This document shows, one piece after another, positions 31,135 to 40,315 of a DNA stretch of 46,461 bases. The DNA is from Acidobacteriota bacterium (GTDB lineage: Bacteria > Acidobacteriota > Thermoanaerobaculia > Multivoradales > J023). A program made the translations under genes and the position numbers. The DNA is taken from the NCBI GenBank assembly GCA_029263355.1, contig JAJCXQ010000249.1, positions 1-46,461 on the forward strand. Direction: 5' to 3'. The notes beneath the pieces were generated by a model. It searched no databases, was not told the origin of the DNA, and saw nothing but the letters and a program-made list of their open reading frames with translations. Positions within the stretch are counted from its first letter, which is position 1; each line of letters begins with the position of its first letter.

Positions 31135-32778
31135 TCACTCAGCCTCGATCGGTGAAAACTCAAACGGCACCTTGATGTAGTGGACGGCAAGCGCCTCGCC
31201 GCGCATGAACTGCTGCATGGTTTCGAGTATCTGGGGTGACGACACAAAGAGCTCGTCACCATGGCCGGCGCCTTCGATGATCAGGTGTTGGCCCTGAGTG
31301 AAGCCGGCCAGAGTCTCTTCAGCGTTGCTCACCGGGGTGCGACCGTCCAGGGTGCCGCTGATGAATAGGGTTGGAATATCGGTCGCGAACGGGGCACGGA
31401 AGGTGTCGCCGAGATCGGGGCTGTCGGCGATGTCGCAGATCTCCGGAAAGCCCGCGTTGATGACATTGCCGAGCAACGATTGTGACGCCTCGGTCGCAAT
31501 GCGCTCGAGTCGGGCTGCGGTGGCGCCGGAGGCACAGTCCATGTTGATGTGCATCAGCGACTCACGATTGTTGCGACGGTGGGAGGCCGCGAAGCGCCCC
31601 GCTCGAGAAAAGTCACCCGCCCGCATTCGCGCAATCATTCGGGGCAGTCGAGATCGCGAAGAACCGTTGCGGAGTTGCAGGGCGATCATCAACCGGACGT
31701 CTTGGGCGCCGATGAGGACTTCCTTTGCGCCGTCATCATCATCTTCGAGTGCCACCCGCTTCGGATTCTGCTCCAACTCGGCGATCACAGCGGTGAGATC
31801 CGCCAGCATATCCGGCATCGCACCCTCGAGAGCCTCGTCGATCCGCGCCAGGTCGCTGGTGTGCTGCAAGGCGCTTTGCACCTGGCTCGGCAGCTTGAGG
31901 GTCTGATCGAGACCTTCGATACCGTGCAGGATGGCGCGATGGACCCGCTGTGGATAACGCTTCATGTAGGCCAGCGCTAGATGAGTGCCATAACTCGTTG
32001 CCCACAAGGTGATTTGCTCGCTGCCTAGCTGACGGCGCAGATCGTCCAGATCTTCGACGCTTTGGGGGGTGGTGTAGGTGGTGAGATCAACGTTTTTCTG
32101 CTGGAAGTGCTGGCGACAGGTCTCAACAAACTCGCGTCGCAGATCAACCATGCGATTGAGATCGAGGGGGATGTCCAGGGGGAAGTTCCAGGTCGACGGA
32201 CAGAACAGGAAGGGATCGTTCCAGGGCATGGTGCCGCGTTGATCCCAGACGATGACGTCGCCGAGCTCACGCATCGCCATGAACACCGGGTAACGGCCGC
32301 TCAAGTAGAGCGTCGCGGTGCCGGCGCCTCCAGGACCACCGGCGAGATAGACGATTGGAGGTGCGTCCTCGGCTCGCGTCGACCCGAGCTCGAGGTACAG
32401 CTGGTGGATCTTGGGCGAATCCGGACGTTGGCTATCCTCCGCCGTCGTCAGCAGCTCAACCGCCGCGCCCGCCGCGACCAGCTTGTAGATGATGAACATC
32501 ACCAGGCCGGTGAGCGCCAAGCCGACCAGCGCGACGACCACGGCGCCAGCCTTTGCCAACCAGGGTTTGGAACGCCAGAGCAGCCGGCTGCTGATCAACA
32601 GTGCGGCCAGCAACGACGGGAAAGCGATCCACCATTCGATCCAGAAGTCGGTGTCGAACAAAGGCTGAAACACGAACATCGCTAACCAGCTGATCGCCGA
32701 CAAGATGAACATGCCCGCACACCACCATTTAGCTGAGAGTCGAGCAAAGAGGTCTGACTTGATGACGTTGATCTTCAT
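31135..32778 (-). CDS. Membrane-anchored S33-type alpha/beta hydrolase
   Basis: The start at 32778 has AAGGAG about 8 bases upstream; the product has 547 residues. Three to four membrane segments occupy residues about 15-110. The hydrolase part resembles prolyl/tripeptidyl aminopeptidases of family S33: AGGPGG (oxyanion loop) near 145, VWDQRGT near 176, the nucleophile elbow ATSYGTH with Ser262, a cap region, the acid in GTLDGRTP near 477, and His in GAGHGDE near 507. It should hydrolyse small peptides or esters at the membrane surface, with the catalytic side not determined. The N-terminal multi-pass anchor is uncommon in this family. It diverges from the LytS-type kinase gene. Confidence 0.85.
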   Translation of the reverse strand: MKINVIKSDLFARLSAKWWCAGMFILSAISWLAMFVFQPLFDTDFWIEWWIAFPSLLAALLISSRLLWRSKPWLAKAGAVVVALVGLALTGLVMFIIYKLVAAGAAVELLTTAEDSQRPDSPKIHQLYLELGSTRAEDAPPIVYLAGGPGGAGTATLYLSGRYPVFMAMRELGDVIVWDQRGTMPWNDPFLFCPSTWNFPLDIPLDLNRMVDLRREFVETCRQHFQQKNVDLTTYTTPQSVEDLDDLRRQLGSEQITLWATSYGTHLALAYMKRYPQRVHRAILHGIEGLDQTLKLPSQVQSALQHTSDLARIDEALEGAMPDMLADLTAVIAELEQNPKRVALEDDDDGAKEVLIGAQDVRLMIALQLRNGSSRSRLPRMIARMRAGDFSRAGRFAASHRRNNRESLMHINMDCASGATAARLERIATEASQSLLGNVINAGFPEICDIADSPDLGDTFRAPFATDIPTLFISGTLDGRTPVSNAEETLAGFTQGQHLIIEGAGHGDELFVSSPQILETMQQFMRGEALAVHYIKVPFEFSPIEAE

Positions 32779-32920
32779 TGTGAACTCCTTGAAGGGCGCT
32801 TTTCTCGAGCGGCTGTTGATGTCGTTATGAAGACGATACGAGCTGCGCCGGCCTGGTTCTCGAGGATCTCGGCGAGCTGCATCTGGGGTCGGTGAGCTGC
32901 ATCAACAAGCGGATCCCCGT

Positions 32921-32929
32921 TGCTAAACT
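32921..32929 (+). promoter_or_regulatory. Extended -10 element, probable leaderless start of the kinase gene
   Basis: TG, C, TAAACT (32924-32929) ends 6 bases before the ATG at 32936. The same nine bases occur at 30220. There is no ribosome binding site before the ATG and no clear -35 box. Confidence 0.45.
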
Positions 32930-32935
32930 GCCGGT

Positions 32936-34657
32936 ATGTTCCGAAGTTTGAATCGATGGGTAGCATTGGCTGTGCTGGCCAGCGTTGGTTGCGCGGAACC
33001 GTCAAACCCGAGCCCGCCATGGGTCATCGTCGACGAGGTTGCCTGGACGCTCGGTGACGATCCGTCGTGGTCGCAGCTGGCCGATCCCGCCGGCAACTGG
33101 CAAACCAGCAAGGTGCAAGATCTGGCTGGCCAGGACCAAATCTTCTGGCTCCGCGCAGAGGTCACGCTTACCGAAGACCACGCCACCTCACTCGAACCAC
33201 TCGCTGTTTGGCTGTCGGCTTTGGCGACCTGCGAGCTGTTTTGGGACGGCGAGGCGCTACCAGCTCACGGCAAGGTTGGCAATAGTCCCCAAGAGGAGAT
33301 TGCGGGTCCGATTGACGCGCCCACGTTTCTACCACCCAGGATGGCGACAGCGGGGCGGCACCTACTCGCCGGTCGGTGCTCCACCCAACATCGCCAGCGG
33401 GAGCCGTTTGTCGGCTTTTACGTTCTCGCGGTCACGACTTATGTGGGTTTTGCCCAACAGGTGGGCGTCTACTCCGGGATTGCCATCGCCAGCCTGAGTG
33501 CCAAGATCGTGGCGGCGATTTACTTCCTAGCCATGTTTGTGCTCGTTCGCGAGCGCTCGTACCTGCTGCTCGGATTGTTGAGCCTCTCGGCGTTTGGGCT
33601 GCTCATCGTCGAGGCTTGGCGTTCATTGGTTGGATATACCTACGATTGGCACTTTCCCAGGCTGTACGGAGTGGCGTCCTTTGCCTGGCTGACTTGCGCT
33701 CTATTGGTGCTGTTTTTCGTCACTCGTTTTCCCGGTCGCCATGGCCGCACGGTGCTGGCGGTAAGCCTTGGGCTCTCTTGGGTGGCGTTCTTCAGCTCTC
33801 CTGGCTGGGATGCCAGAGTCGGTGCGTTTTTCTTTATCGCGCTCGTGGCAAGCACGGCGTGGGGGATGGGCGCCATTCGCCGAAGCATGGCGGGAAGTGT
33901 TCTGGCGACAGCCGGTGTCGTATTCTGCCTGGTGGTGTTTCTTTGGAACCCCGGCCGATTTGCCGACCAGACTGTATTTCTGGCGCTCGACGGTACCCTC
34001 GCGCTGCTCCTGGTGTCGCGGGCTGTCCAGGCTCGTGACGAGTCGCAGCGCCTGGTCGCTGAGCGTTTGCGCTCGGCGCGGCTCGAGGCTGAGCTCGTCA
34101 AACGCAGTATCCAGCCTCATTTTCTGATGAATACTCTGACCGCCCTCGCTGAGTGGTTCGAGCGTCAGCCAGAGGTGGCTTCCGAAATGCTCGACAGCTT
34201 GTCGCAAGAGATGCGTCTATTGAGCGACATCTCCGATCAAACCACCATCCCCTGGTCTAGCGAGCTGCATCTTTGTCGCTGCCACCTCGAGGTCATGGGC
34301 TATCGTCAGGACCGCAGATTCCGTCTCGAGACGACGGGTGTCGACCACGATGCACCGACCGCTCCCGGGGTGCTCCACACCTTGCTCGAGAACGCGCTCA
34401 CTCACAATCGCTATCGCCAACCTGAGACCGTGTTCCAACTCGACGCCAGCCAACACGACGGCGGCACCCGCTATCGCTTGGCAACGCCGCTGTCTGAGGC
34501 TGAGCTATCTGAGCCCGAGTCGTCGTCTGACGACAAGGAGGGCACCGGCATGCGTTATGTTCGTGCTCGTTTGGCGGAAAGCTTCGGTCGCGACGTACGA
34601 TTGACCTCAAGGGCCGATGGCGACCAGTGGATCACCGAGTGGACTGTTCCGTCCTGA
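32936..34657 (+). CDS. LytS-type sensor histidine kinase with periplasmic sensor and multi-pass membrane domain
   Basis: The protein has 573 residues. A signal-like N-terminus (ending SVGC) precedes a periplasmic domain (about 25-165) that looks like the jelly-roll 7TMR-DISM extracellular module (FWLRAEVTL, LFWDGEALPAHG). Seven or so membrane segments span about 175-375. A short coiled coil leads to the His_kinase domain (PF06580), with phospho-acceptor His395 in RSIQPHFLMNTL, and an ATP-binding N box LLENALTHN near 483. It should phosphorylate the LytTR regulator encoded 1 bp downstream. The G-box region near the end is shortened (EGTGMRYVRARL). The promoter appears to sit directly on the start codon. 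Confidence 0.9.
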   Translation: MFRSLNRWVALAVLASVGCAEPSNPSPPWVIVDEVAWTLGDDPSWSQLADPAGNWQTSKVQDLAGQDQIFWLRAEVTLTEDHATSLEPLAVWLSALATCELFWDGEALPAHGKVGNSPQEEIAGPIDAPTFLPPRMATAGRHLLAGRCSTQHRQREPFVGFYVLAVTTYVGFAQQVGVYSGIAIASLSAKIVAAIYFLAMFVLVRERSYLLLGLLSLSAFGLLIVEAWRSLVGYTYDWHFPRLYGVASFAWLTCALLVLFFVTRFPGRHGRTVLAVSLGLSWVAFFSSPGWDARVGAFFFIALVASTAWGMGAIRRSMAGSVLATAGVVFCLVVFLWNPGRFADQTVFLALDGTLALLLVSRAVQARDESQRLVAERLRSARLEAELVKRSIQPHFLMNTLTALAEWFERQPEVASEMLDSLSQEMRLLSDISDQTTIPWSSELHLCRCHLEVMGYRQDRRFRLETTGVDHDAPTAPGVLHTLLENALTHNRYRQPETVFQLDASQHDGGTRYRLATPLSEAELSEPESSSDDKEGTGMRYVRARLAESFGRDVRLTSRADGDQWITEWTVPS

Positions 34658-34658
34658 G

Positions 34659-35378
34659 ATGATGCGTATTCTGATCGTCGAAGACGAGGCGATGGTCGCC
34701 GCTCGGCTCGAGCGGTTGATCCGCGGCTACTTCGGTGATCGTGAGCACAGCCTCACCGTCGCCGACAGCTTGACGTCAGCCCGGGATGAGCTTGTCAGCG
34801 AGACTCCTGACGTTGTTTTCCTCGACCTCAACCTCAACGGTCGTGACGGCTTCGAGCTGCTGAACGAAGCCGTCGCCGGTCCGTTCCACACCATCGTCGT
34901 CTCTGCGCACCACACTCAAGCGCTACGTGCCTTCGAGCTTGGCGTCCTGGATTTTGTCCCCAAGCCCTTCGGACCTGCCCGCCTAGAGCAAGCTCTCCGT
35001 CGAGTGGAGCAACGTCGGTCCGAGGCCCGTCCGGACACCGAGCGTGTCGAGCTCGAGCACTTGGCGGTCAAGAAGACCGGCCGCATCGAGCTTGTGCCGG
35101 TTGCAGCTGTCCGCACCATCCAAGGCTCCGGCGACTATTCGACCCTCCATCTCGACGATGGTTCCACTCGGCTGCACAGCAAAACCTTGAACACCCTCGA
35201 GCAGATCTTGCCGGCTCGTTTTGCTCGAGTGCATCGCTCCTACCTCGTCGACCTCCGCCGGGTCATCGAGCTCCATGCGGCCAGCGGGGGGCGATATTGG
35301 CTGGAGCTGGATGGTGGAGCACGAGTACCGGTGTCGAGGAGTCGGATCGAAGAGGTGCGGGGGCTGCTCCTGGACTGA
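34659..35378 (+). CDS. LytTR-family response regulator
   Basis: The start is ATG at 34659, 1 bp after the kinase stop, or the next ATG at 34662; the product has 239 residues. The receiver domain (about 3-120) has the acidic pair EDE, phospho-acceptor Asp56 in VVFLDLNLNG, and the KP turn in FVPKPF. The C-terminal LytTR DNA-binding domain (about 137-238) shows IQGSGDYSTLHL, RVHRSYLVDLRRV and VPVSRSRIEEV. It forms a two-component system with the upstream kinase. LytTR regulators bind paired direct repeats in promoters; no target site was identified here. Confidence 0.93.
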   Translation: MMRILIVEDEAMVAARLERLIRGYFGDREHSLTVADSLTSARDELVSETPDVVFLDLNLNGRDGFELLNEAVAGPFHTIVVSAHHTQALRAFELGVLDFVPKPFGPARLEQALRRVEQRRSEARPDTERVELEHLAVKKTGRIELVPVAAVRTIQGSGDYSTLHLDDGSTRLHSKTLNTLEQILPARFARVHRSYLVDLRRVIELHAASGGRYWLELDGGARVPVSRSRIEEVRGLLLD

Positions 35379-35592
35379 GCATCTGCCACCGGGAACCGTT
35401 GCGGGCTGAGCCTGGTCTTCATCACCGGCGACTCGCAACCCCAAGGATCAAACCTAGGCACCTCTGGTATCGTAGCTAACAACGAATCACGATACGAAGA
35501 TCCAGTCCTTGGCAGATCCCTTGGCGGTCCTCTTGGCGCTAGCGGTACGACGCAGGGCGGAACGAACGTCAGACAAAGAGGAAGGTGGAGCA

Positions 35593-37632
35593 ATGAGAAG
35601 ATCGATGAGAACGTCCATCACAGGCCGCGGGTTGGCGGTGGTGGCGATGCTGCTGCTGGCTTTGCCGGCTTTGGGTGATCCGACGGAGAACTGGACGCAG
35701 TGGGGTGGGCCGGGGCACGATTTCAAGGCTCCCGGAACGGGGGTCGCCGCGAGTTGGGGTGAATGGGGCCCGAAGCAGCTATGGGTGCGGGATCTCGGCG
35801 AGGGTTATTCGACGATTCTGGTGGAAGATGGCCGCCTCTATACGATGTACCGCGCCGACGACTTGGATGAGGTGGTGATCTGCATGGACGCGGCCACTGG
35901 CGAGACGATCTGGGAGCATGTCTACGATGACGATCCGGACGAAGGCCACGTCACTCAATTTGGCACCGGGCCACGGTCCACACCGCTGATTTCTGGCGAC
36001 AGCATCTACACCATCGGTATCGCCGGCATGATGCACAGCCTGAACAAGGCGGACGGCAAGGTTAATTGGTCCCATGAATTGTGGGGCGAGAAGTTCGGCG
36101 GCACCAAGCTGAACCACGGCTACTCCTCGAGTCCGATCGAATACAAGGACACCATCATTGTCTTGGTTGGTGGCGAAGGCAAGAGCATTGTCGCCTTCAA
36201 CAAGAAGGACGGCAGCGTCGCTTGGCAGAACCAGAGTTACAAGAACAGCTATTCGACCGGCCAGATCCTGGAGATCAATGGCCAGGAGCAGCTGGTGGCG
36301 TTCATGGCCAAAGAGTTGGTCGGTGTCGATCCCAACAATGGTGAGGAATACTGGCGTTATGCGATCGAGAACCAGTGGGATCAGAACATCAACCTGCCAG
36401 CCTTGGTCGACGGCCAATACCTTTTCCTGTCGGTGTCCCAGGCGGGCTCCCGTGGGCTCAAGCTGACCCCCGGCGAAAACGGCAAAACTGACGTCGAAGA
36501 GTTGTGGTCGTCCCGCAAGATCCAGTTCTACCATGCCACCACCGTCAACCAAGGGGACTTCGTCTACGGCTCCAGTGGTACACGGTCGCCAGCTTTCATG
36601 TCGGCGGTCAACGTCAAGACCGGGGAGATTCCCTGGCGCGAGCGGGGTTTCGCCAAGGCCAACTCGGTTTACGCCGACGGCCGGATCGTAGTGCTCGACG
36701 AGGACGGTAAGCTCTACTTGACCACTGCGACCCCCGAAGGCCTCACCGTCCACTCCGAGGTTGAGCTCTTGGATCGGGTGGCATGGTCAGCGCCAACCAT
36801 CGTCGGCAAACATATGTACGTCCGCGACAAGCAGCGGGTCATGGCATTGGATCTAAGCGCCAGCCGCACCGAAGCGCCATCCAGCGCGAAGATGGCGGAC
36901 ACAGCGCCCGAGGCGCCGGCGGTTGCCGAGATGGCTGGTGAAGAGTCCGGTGAAGAGATGGCCAAGGAGGATTCCGAAGCGGTCAAGCTGTTGCGCAAAG
37001 TGGATGCCGCGACGCGGGCGGTCCACACTGTGCGTTTCAAAGTCACCTCCAAACCTTGGGGTGTCGCCACCCAATTTGGGTCCCCTACCGAGGGTGAAGG
37101 TGTCATGAGCGGCTGGAAAGGCCGATCTCCCGAGAAGTTTTTCGGTCGAGTCAAGGCCAAGAACCCGGATTCCGGAGACAAGATCAATTTTACTGCCGGC
37201 AGCGACGGTGAAACTTTCTTCTTGATCGATCACCAGAGCAAGAAGGTTTACCAGGACATCGACAACGGCGTGTTGGGAACCGCCCGTCGGACCCTAGGGG
37301 CGGTGTTGATGTCTGAGCTGGTGCATGAGTCGCCGTTCGAAGACGAGATCAATGCCGGGACTGTCGAGCTGCTCGGCAAAGAGACCGTCAGCGGTGTCGA
37401 ATGCCACAAGGTGCGGGTGGTCTACGGTGGGCGCCAGGGTGAGTCGACTTGGTTTTTTGGCACCGATGATCTGCTGCCCCGTCGACGTCTGCGGGAATTC
37501 GAGAATCGGGAAGGCAAAGGGAGTCTCGACATGGTTTTCATCGAGCTCGAAGCCAACCCTGAGCTCGATCCCGACGTCTTCAAGTTTCAGCCCCCCGAGG
37601 GTTACGAGCAGGTGGACGATTTTGCGCCCTGA
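35593..37632 (+). CDS. Secreted PQQ-type beta-propeller fused to a LolA-like domain
   Basis: The ATG at 35593 has GGTGGAG a few bases upstream; the product has 679 residues, and an open frame begins earlier at 35509. After a signal peptide (ending LPALG) residues about 30-440 form a seven- or eight-bladed PQQ_2-type propeller (repeated DAATGETIWEH, KADGKVNWSHE, NKKDGSVAWQ blades). An Ala/Glu/Pro-rich linker (about 445-490) follows. Residues about 490-679 look like the LolA/DUF2092 lipoprotein-sorting fold (LLRKVDAATRAVHTVRFK, then VECHKVRVVY, then LDPDVFKFQPPEGYE). No quinoprotein catalytic residues are apparent, so the propeller is probably a binding scaffold. The small membrane protein at 37669 may be co-transcribed. 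Confidence 0.8.
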   Translation: MRRSMRTSITGRGLAVVAMLLLALPALGDPTENWTQWGGPGHDFKAPGTGVAASWGEWGPKQLWVRDLGEGYSTILVEDGRLYTMYRADDLDEVVICMDAATGETIWEHVYDDDPDEGHVTQFGTGPRSTPLISGDSIYTIGIAGMMHSLNKADGKVNWSHELWGEKFGGTKLNHGYSSSPIEYKDTIIVLVGGEGKSIVAFNKKDGSVAWQNQSYKNSYSTGQILEINGQEQLVAFMAKELVGVDPNNGEEYWRYAIENQWDQNINLPALVDGQYLFLSVSQAGSRGLKLTPGENGKTDVEELWSSRKIQFYHATTVNQGDFVYGSSGTRSPAFMSAVNVKTGEIPWRERGFAKANSVYADGRIVVLDEDGKLYLTTATPEGLTVHSEVELLDRVAWSAPTIVGKHMYVRDKQRVMALDLSASRTEAPSSAKMADTAPEAPAVAEMAGEESGEEMAKEDSEAVKLLRKVDAATRAVHTVRFKVTSKPWGVATQFGSPTEGEGVMSGWKGRSPEKFFGRVKAKNPDSGDKINFTAGSDGETFFLIDHQSKKVYQDIDNGVLGTARRTLGAVLMSELVHESPFEDEINAGTVELLGKETVSGVECHKVRVVYGGRQGESTWFFGTDDLLPRRRLREFENREGKGSLDMVFIELEANPELDPDVFKFQPPEGYEQVDDFAP

Positions 37633-37668
37633 TCGCATGGATTCCTCTCGCTGAGCGTAAGAGGCAGC

Positions 37669-38007
37669 ATGGACAAAGCCGAGCGTAAGCTGAAGTTGCC
37701 GCTGATCATCGGGGCGCTGCCATTCTTGATGGCAGGCCTCGATGCCTTCGATCAAGGCAGGCATCTGCTCGCCGCGGTCAATTTGTTGATGACGGCGGTC
37801 AATTGGATCGCCGTCCGATTCATTTCCAAGGCACCCGAGAAGACCAACGCGGTGGTTCACCTCTGTAACGCGGCGGTCGCCGGGTTTGTGAGCTACGACT
37901 ACTTCCAGCAAGGTAAACAATGGTTACCCTACGCCTGGATCGTCGCCGCAGGCGTGTTTCTTGGCATGGCGGTGGTGTCTTATCGCCGAGCGAGGCAGCC
38001 CCAGTAG
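37669..38007 (+). CDS. Small multi-pass membrane protein of unknown function
   Basis: The 112-residue product has three to four hydrophobic segments (LPLIIGALPFLMAG, LAAVNLLMTAVNWIA, VVHLCNAAVAGFVSY, WIVAAGVFLGMAVVS) and a basic C-terminus (YRRARQPQ). AAGAGG lies 5 bases before the ATG. It starts 36 bp after the propeller gene and is followed by a strong hairpin. No family is recognised. Confidence 0.6.
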   Translation: MDKAERKLKLPLIIGALPFLMAGLDAFDQGRHLLAAVNLLMTAVNWIAVRFISKAPEKTNAVVHLCNAAVAGFVSYDYFQQGKQWLPYAWIVAAGVFLGMAVVSYRRARQPQ

Positions 38008-38028
38008 AGACGTGGTACGGATGGGGTA

Positions 38029-38050
38029 AGGGCGCACGGCTGTGCGCCCT
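38029..38050. terminator. Perfect 9-bp hairpin between convergent genes
   Basis: AGGGCGCAC and GTGCGCCCT pair perfectly around a GGCT loop, in the 61-bp gap between the small membrane protein and htpG. There is no T tract, so it may act with Rho or as a two-way transcription block. Confidence 0.5.
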
Positions 38051-38068
38051 CATCCTGCACCCAGGGCC

Positions 38069-40018
38069 CTACAACCGGGCCAGCATCACGTCCGCCATCA
38101 ACTGATTGAAGCGCACGGGATCGATCAGCTCGGTACCCTCCGCAACCAAGGCATAACCCATCAACAGCTCGGCGTAGTCGCCGAGCAGGGCATCGTCTTT
38201 GTCGGCCGAAAAGCGCTCTTGCAGCTTCTCGACGATGGCGTGGCTGGGGTTGAGCTCGAGGATGCGGCGCTGTGCCGGGCCGCCACCTTTGCCCTTTTGC
38301 AGCAGCTTCTCGAGCTGTGGGCTGTAGTCGTGCTCGGCGCCTACCAGGCAGGCGGGGGAAGAGGTGAGACGGCTCGACATGCGGACTTGCTTGATGTCGG
38401 AGTCGAGGTGTTTCTGCATCATCTCGAGCAGATCCTTGAACTCCTCTTCCTTCTCTTTGACATCTTTCTCCGCCTGCTCCTTCTCCTCCTTGGTGCCGAG
38501 CTCAACGGTGCCCTTCGCCACCGACTTGAGCTTCTTGCCCTCGAAGTCGAAGAGGTGCTGGATCACCAACTCGTCAACCGGGTCAACAAGATAGATCACC
38601 TCGGTGCCCTTCTCCTTGAAAGCTTCCAGGTGTGGAGAATTCTCGGCGGCTTTGCGGGACTCACCGGGCAGATAGAAGATCTGTTCCTGTTCCGGCTGCA
38701 TCCGGGCGACGTACTCGCTGAGGGTGGAGAGTCGCTCCGGATCGTGAGAGGTTTCGAACAGAGTCAGACTGAGCAGCTTTTCCTTGTTGTCGAAGTCGGA
38801 GGATAGACCTTCTTTGATCGCCTTCCCGAAGTGCTTCCAGAAGGTCCGATACTGCTCTTCGTCGTTGTCCTTGAGCTCAACCAGGGTGTCGAGGACTTTT
38901 TTCGTCAGCCACTTCCGTATCTGGGTGATGTGGCGATCTTCCTGCAGGCGCTGGCGCGAGATGTTGAGCGGCAGATCTGCGGAGTCCACCACGCCGCGGG
39001 CAAAACGCAGATAACGGGGCACGAGGTCTTCGCACCGGTCCATGATCATCACCCGCCGCACGTACAGCTGTAGACCGTACTCGTAGGCGAAGTAGTAAAA
39101 ATCGTCCGGCGCCTCGGACGGGATGAACAGCAGCGCCTGATATTCGATCCGGCCCTCGGCCTTGAACTGCAAGGTCTTGAGCGGTGGATTCCAATCGTGG
39201 GAGATGTGTTTGTAGAACTCTTGATAGTCCTCGTCAGAAACCTCGGACTGCGGCCGGATCCAGATCGGCTTCATCGAGTTGAGGATCTTGTCTTCGACCA
39301 CTGTCGAGGACACGGCGCCTTTCACCGGCATGCCCATCTCGTCCTTCTCGACCTCTTCCCGTGTGATCTTGTTGCTGATCGGGTAAGTCACGAAGTCTGA
39401 ATAGCGTTTGACGATGCGCGACAGCACGTATTCGTCGCAGTAGTCGTCGATACCGGCATCTTTGTTGGCGTCTTTCAGATGTAAGGTGATGGTGGTGCCG
39501 CGGTCCTCACGTTTTGCGCTGGAAAGGGCATACTCGCCATCACCGGTCGACTCCCAGAAGGTTGCGGCCTTTTTGCCAGCCCGCCGAGTCACCAGCGTGA
39601 CTTTGTCGGCGACCATGAACGCAGAATAGAAGCCGACGCCGAACTGGCCGATGAGCTCCGAGATCTGTTCCGCCGATTGGCCCTTCTGGACCTTCTTCAT
39701 CAGCTCACGGCTTCCCGATTTGGCGATGGTGCCGATGTTGGCGATCACCTCGGCGCGACTCATACCAATCCCATTGTCGCTGATGGTGAGAGTGCGCGCC
39801 TCGGAGTCGGCTTCGAGGCGTATCTCGAATTTCTCGTCGTCTGTTAACAAATCCTCTTTTGTCAATGCTTCGAAACGCAAGCGGTCGAGAGCGTCCGAAG
39901 CATTGGAGATGAGCTCTCTGAGGAAGATCTCTTTCTGTGTATAAAGAGAATGGATCATGAGATCCAGAAGTTGTTTGGTTTCTGCTTGGAACGAATGAGT
40001 CTCGACTTTGGTTGTCAT
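38069..40018 (-). CDS. htpG: HSP90-family chaperone HtpG
   Basis: The ATG at 40018 has AGGAG 6 bases upstream; an open frame continues to 40099 but without support. The 649-residue length fits HtpG. The N-terminal GHKL ATPase shows LRELISNASDALDRLRF, the nucleotide loop DNGIGM, and GQFGVGFYSAFMVADKV. The middle domain has the catalytic-loop Arg in PLNISRQRLQ, and a C-terminal dimerisation domain follows. It is an ATP-driven cytosolic chaperone for stress and late folding. A Lys/Glu-rich stretch near 530 (KEEKEQAEKDVKEKEEEF) is a charged helix. No CIRCE element or convincing heat-shock promoter was found upstream. Confidence 0.97.
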   Translation of the reverse strand: MTTKVETHSFQAETKQLLDLMIHSLYTQKEIFLRELISNASDALDRLRFEALTKEDLLTDDEKFEIRLEADSEARTLTISDNGIGMSRAEVIANIGTIAKSGSRELMKKVQKGQSAEQISELIGQFGVGFYSAFMVADKVTLVTRRAGKKAATFWESTGDGEYALSSAKREDRGTTITLHLKDANKDAGIDDYCDEYVLSRIVKRYSDFVTYPISNKITREEVEKDEMGMPVKGAVSSTVVEDKILNSMKPIWIRPQSEVSDEDYQEFYKHISHDWNPPLKTLQFKAEGRIEYQALLFIPSEAPDDFYYFAYEYGLQLYVRRVMIMDRCEDLVPRYLRFARGVVDSADLPLNISRQRLQEDRHITQIRKWLTKKVLDTLVELKDNDEEQYRTFWKHFGKAIKEGLSSDFDNKEKLLSLTLFETSHDPERLSTLSEYVARMQPEQEQIFYLPGESRKAAENSPHLEAFKEKGTEVIYLVDPVDELVIQHLFDFEGKKLKSVAKGTVELGTKEEKEQAEKDVKEKEEEFKDLLEMMQKHLDSDIKQVRMSSRLTSSPACLVGAEHDYSPQLEKLLQKGKGGGPAQRRILELNPSHAIVEKLQERFSADKDDALLGDYAELLMGYALVAEGTELIDPVRFNQLMADVMLARL

Positions 40019-40315
40019 GTTTTCTCCTGATCTGCGTGTCGATCCGTGCTCACTTTTTGAGCGATGTTGGGGAGAGCATAACTCCAGTGGATCGATCAAA
40101 CCACTTTCACTTCAACGAACGGGATCTGGTATCCTCTAAGGCCTACGTGGGGCGCCCGTTTCAATGTGACTCGTGACTGCGGAGCCATTCTGCACACGGT
40201 TCACAGCTCCAGCCAGCGTTTGGGCGTCCATGAGAGCCGGTGCAACGTCGCCCGGAACACCTGAGAAGCATAGCTGGAGCCGGAATGATATCCGGCCGAA
40301 CTCGAGGAGAGAAGC

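Noticed and set aside
40075..40099. TTGATC and TATGCT upstream of htpG as a sigma-70 promoter
   Set aside because: The spacer is only 13 bp, too short for a functional -35/-10 pair.
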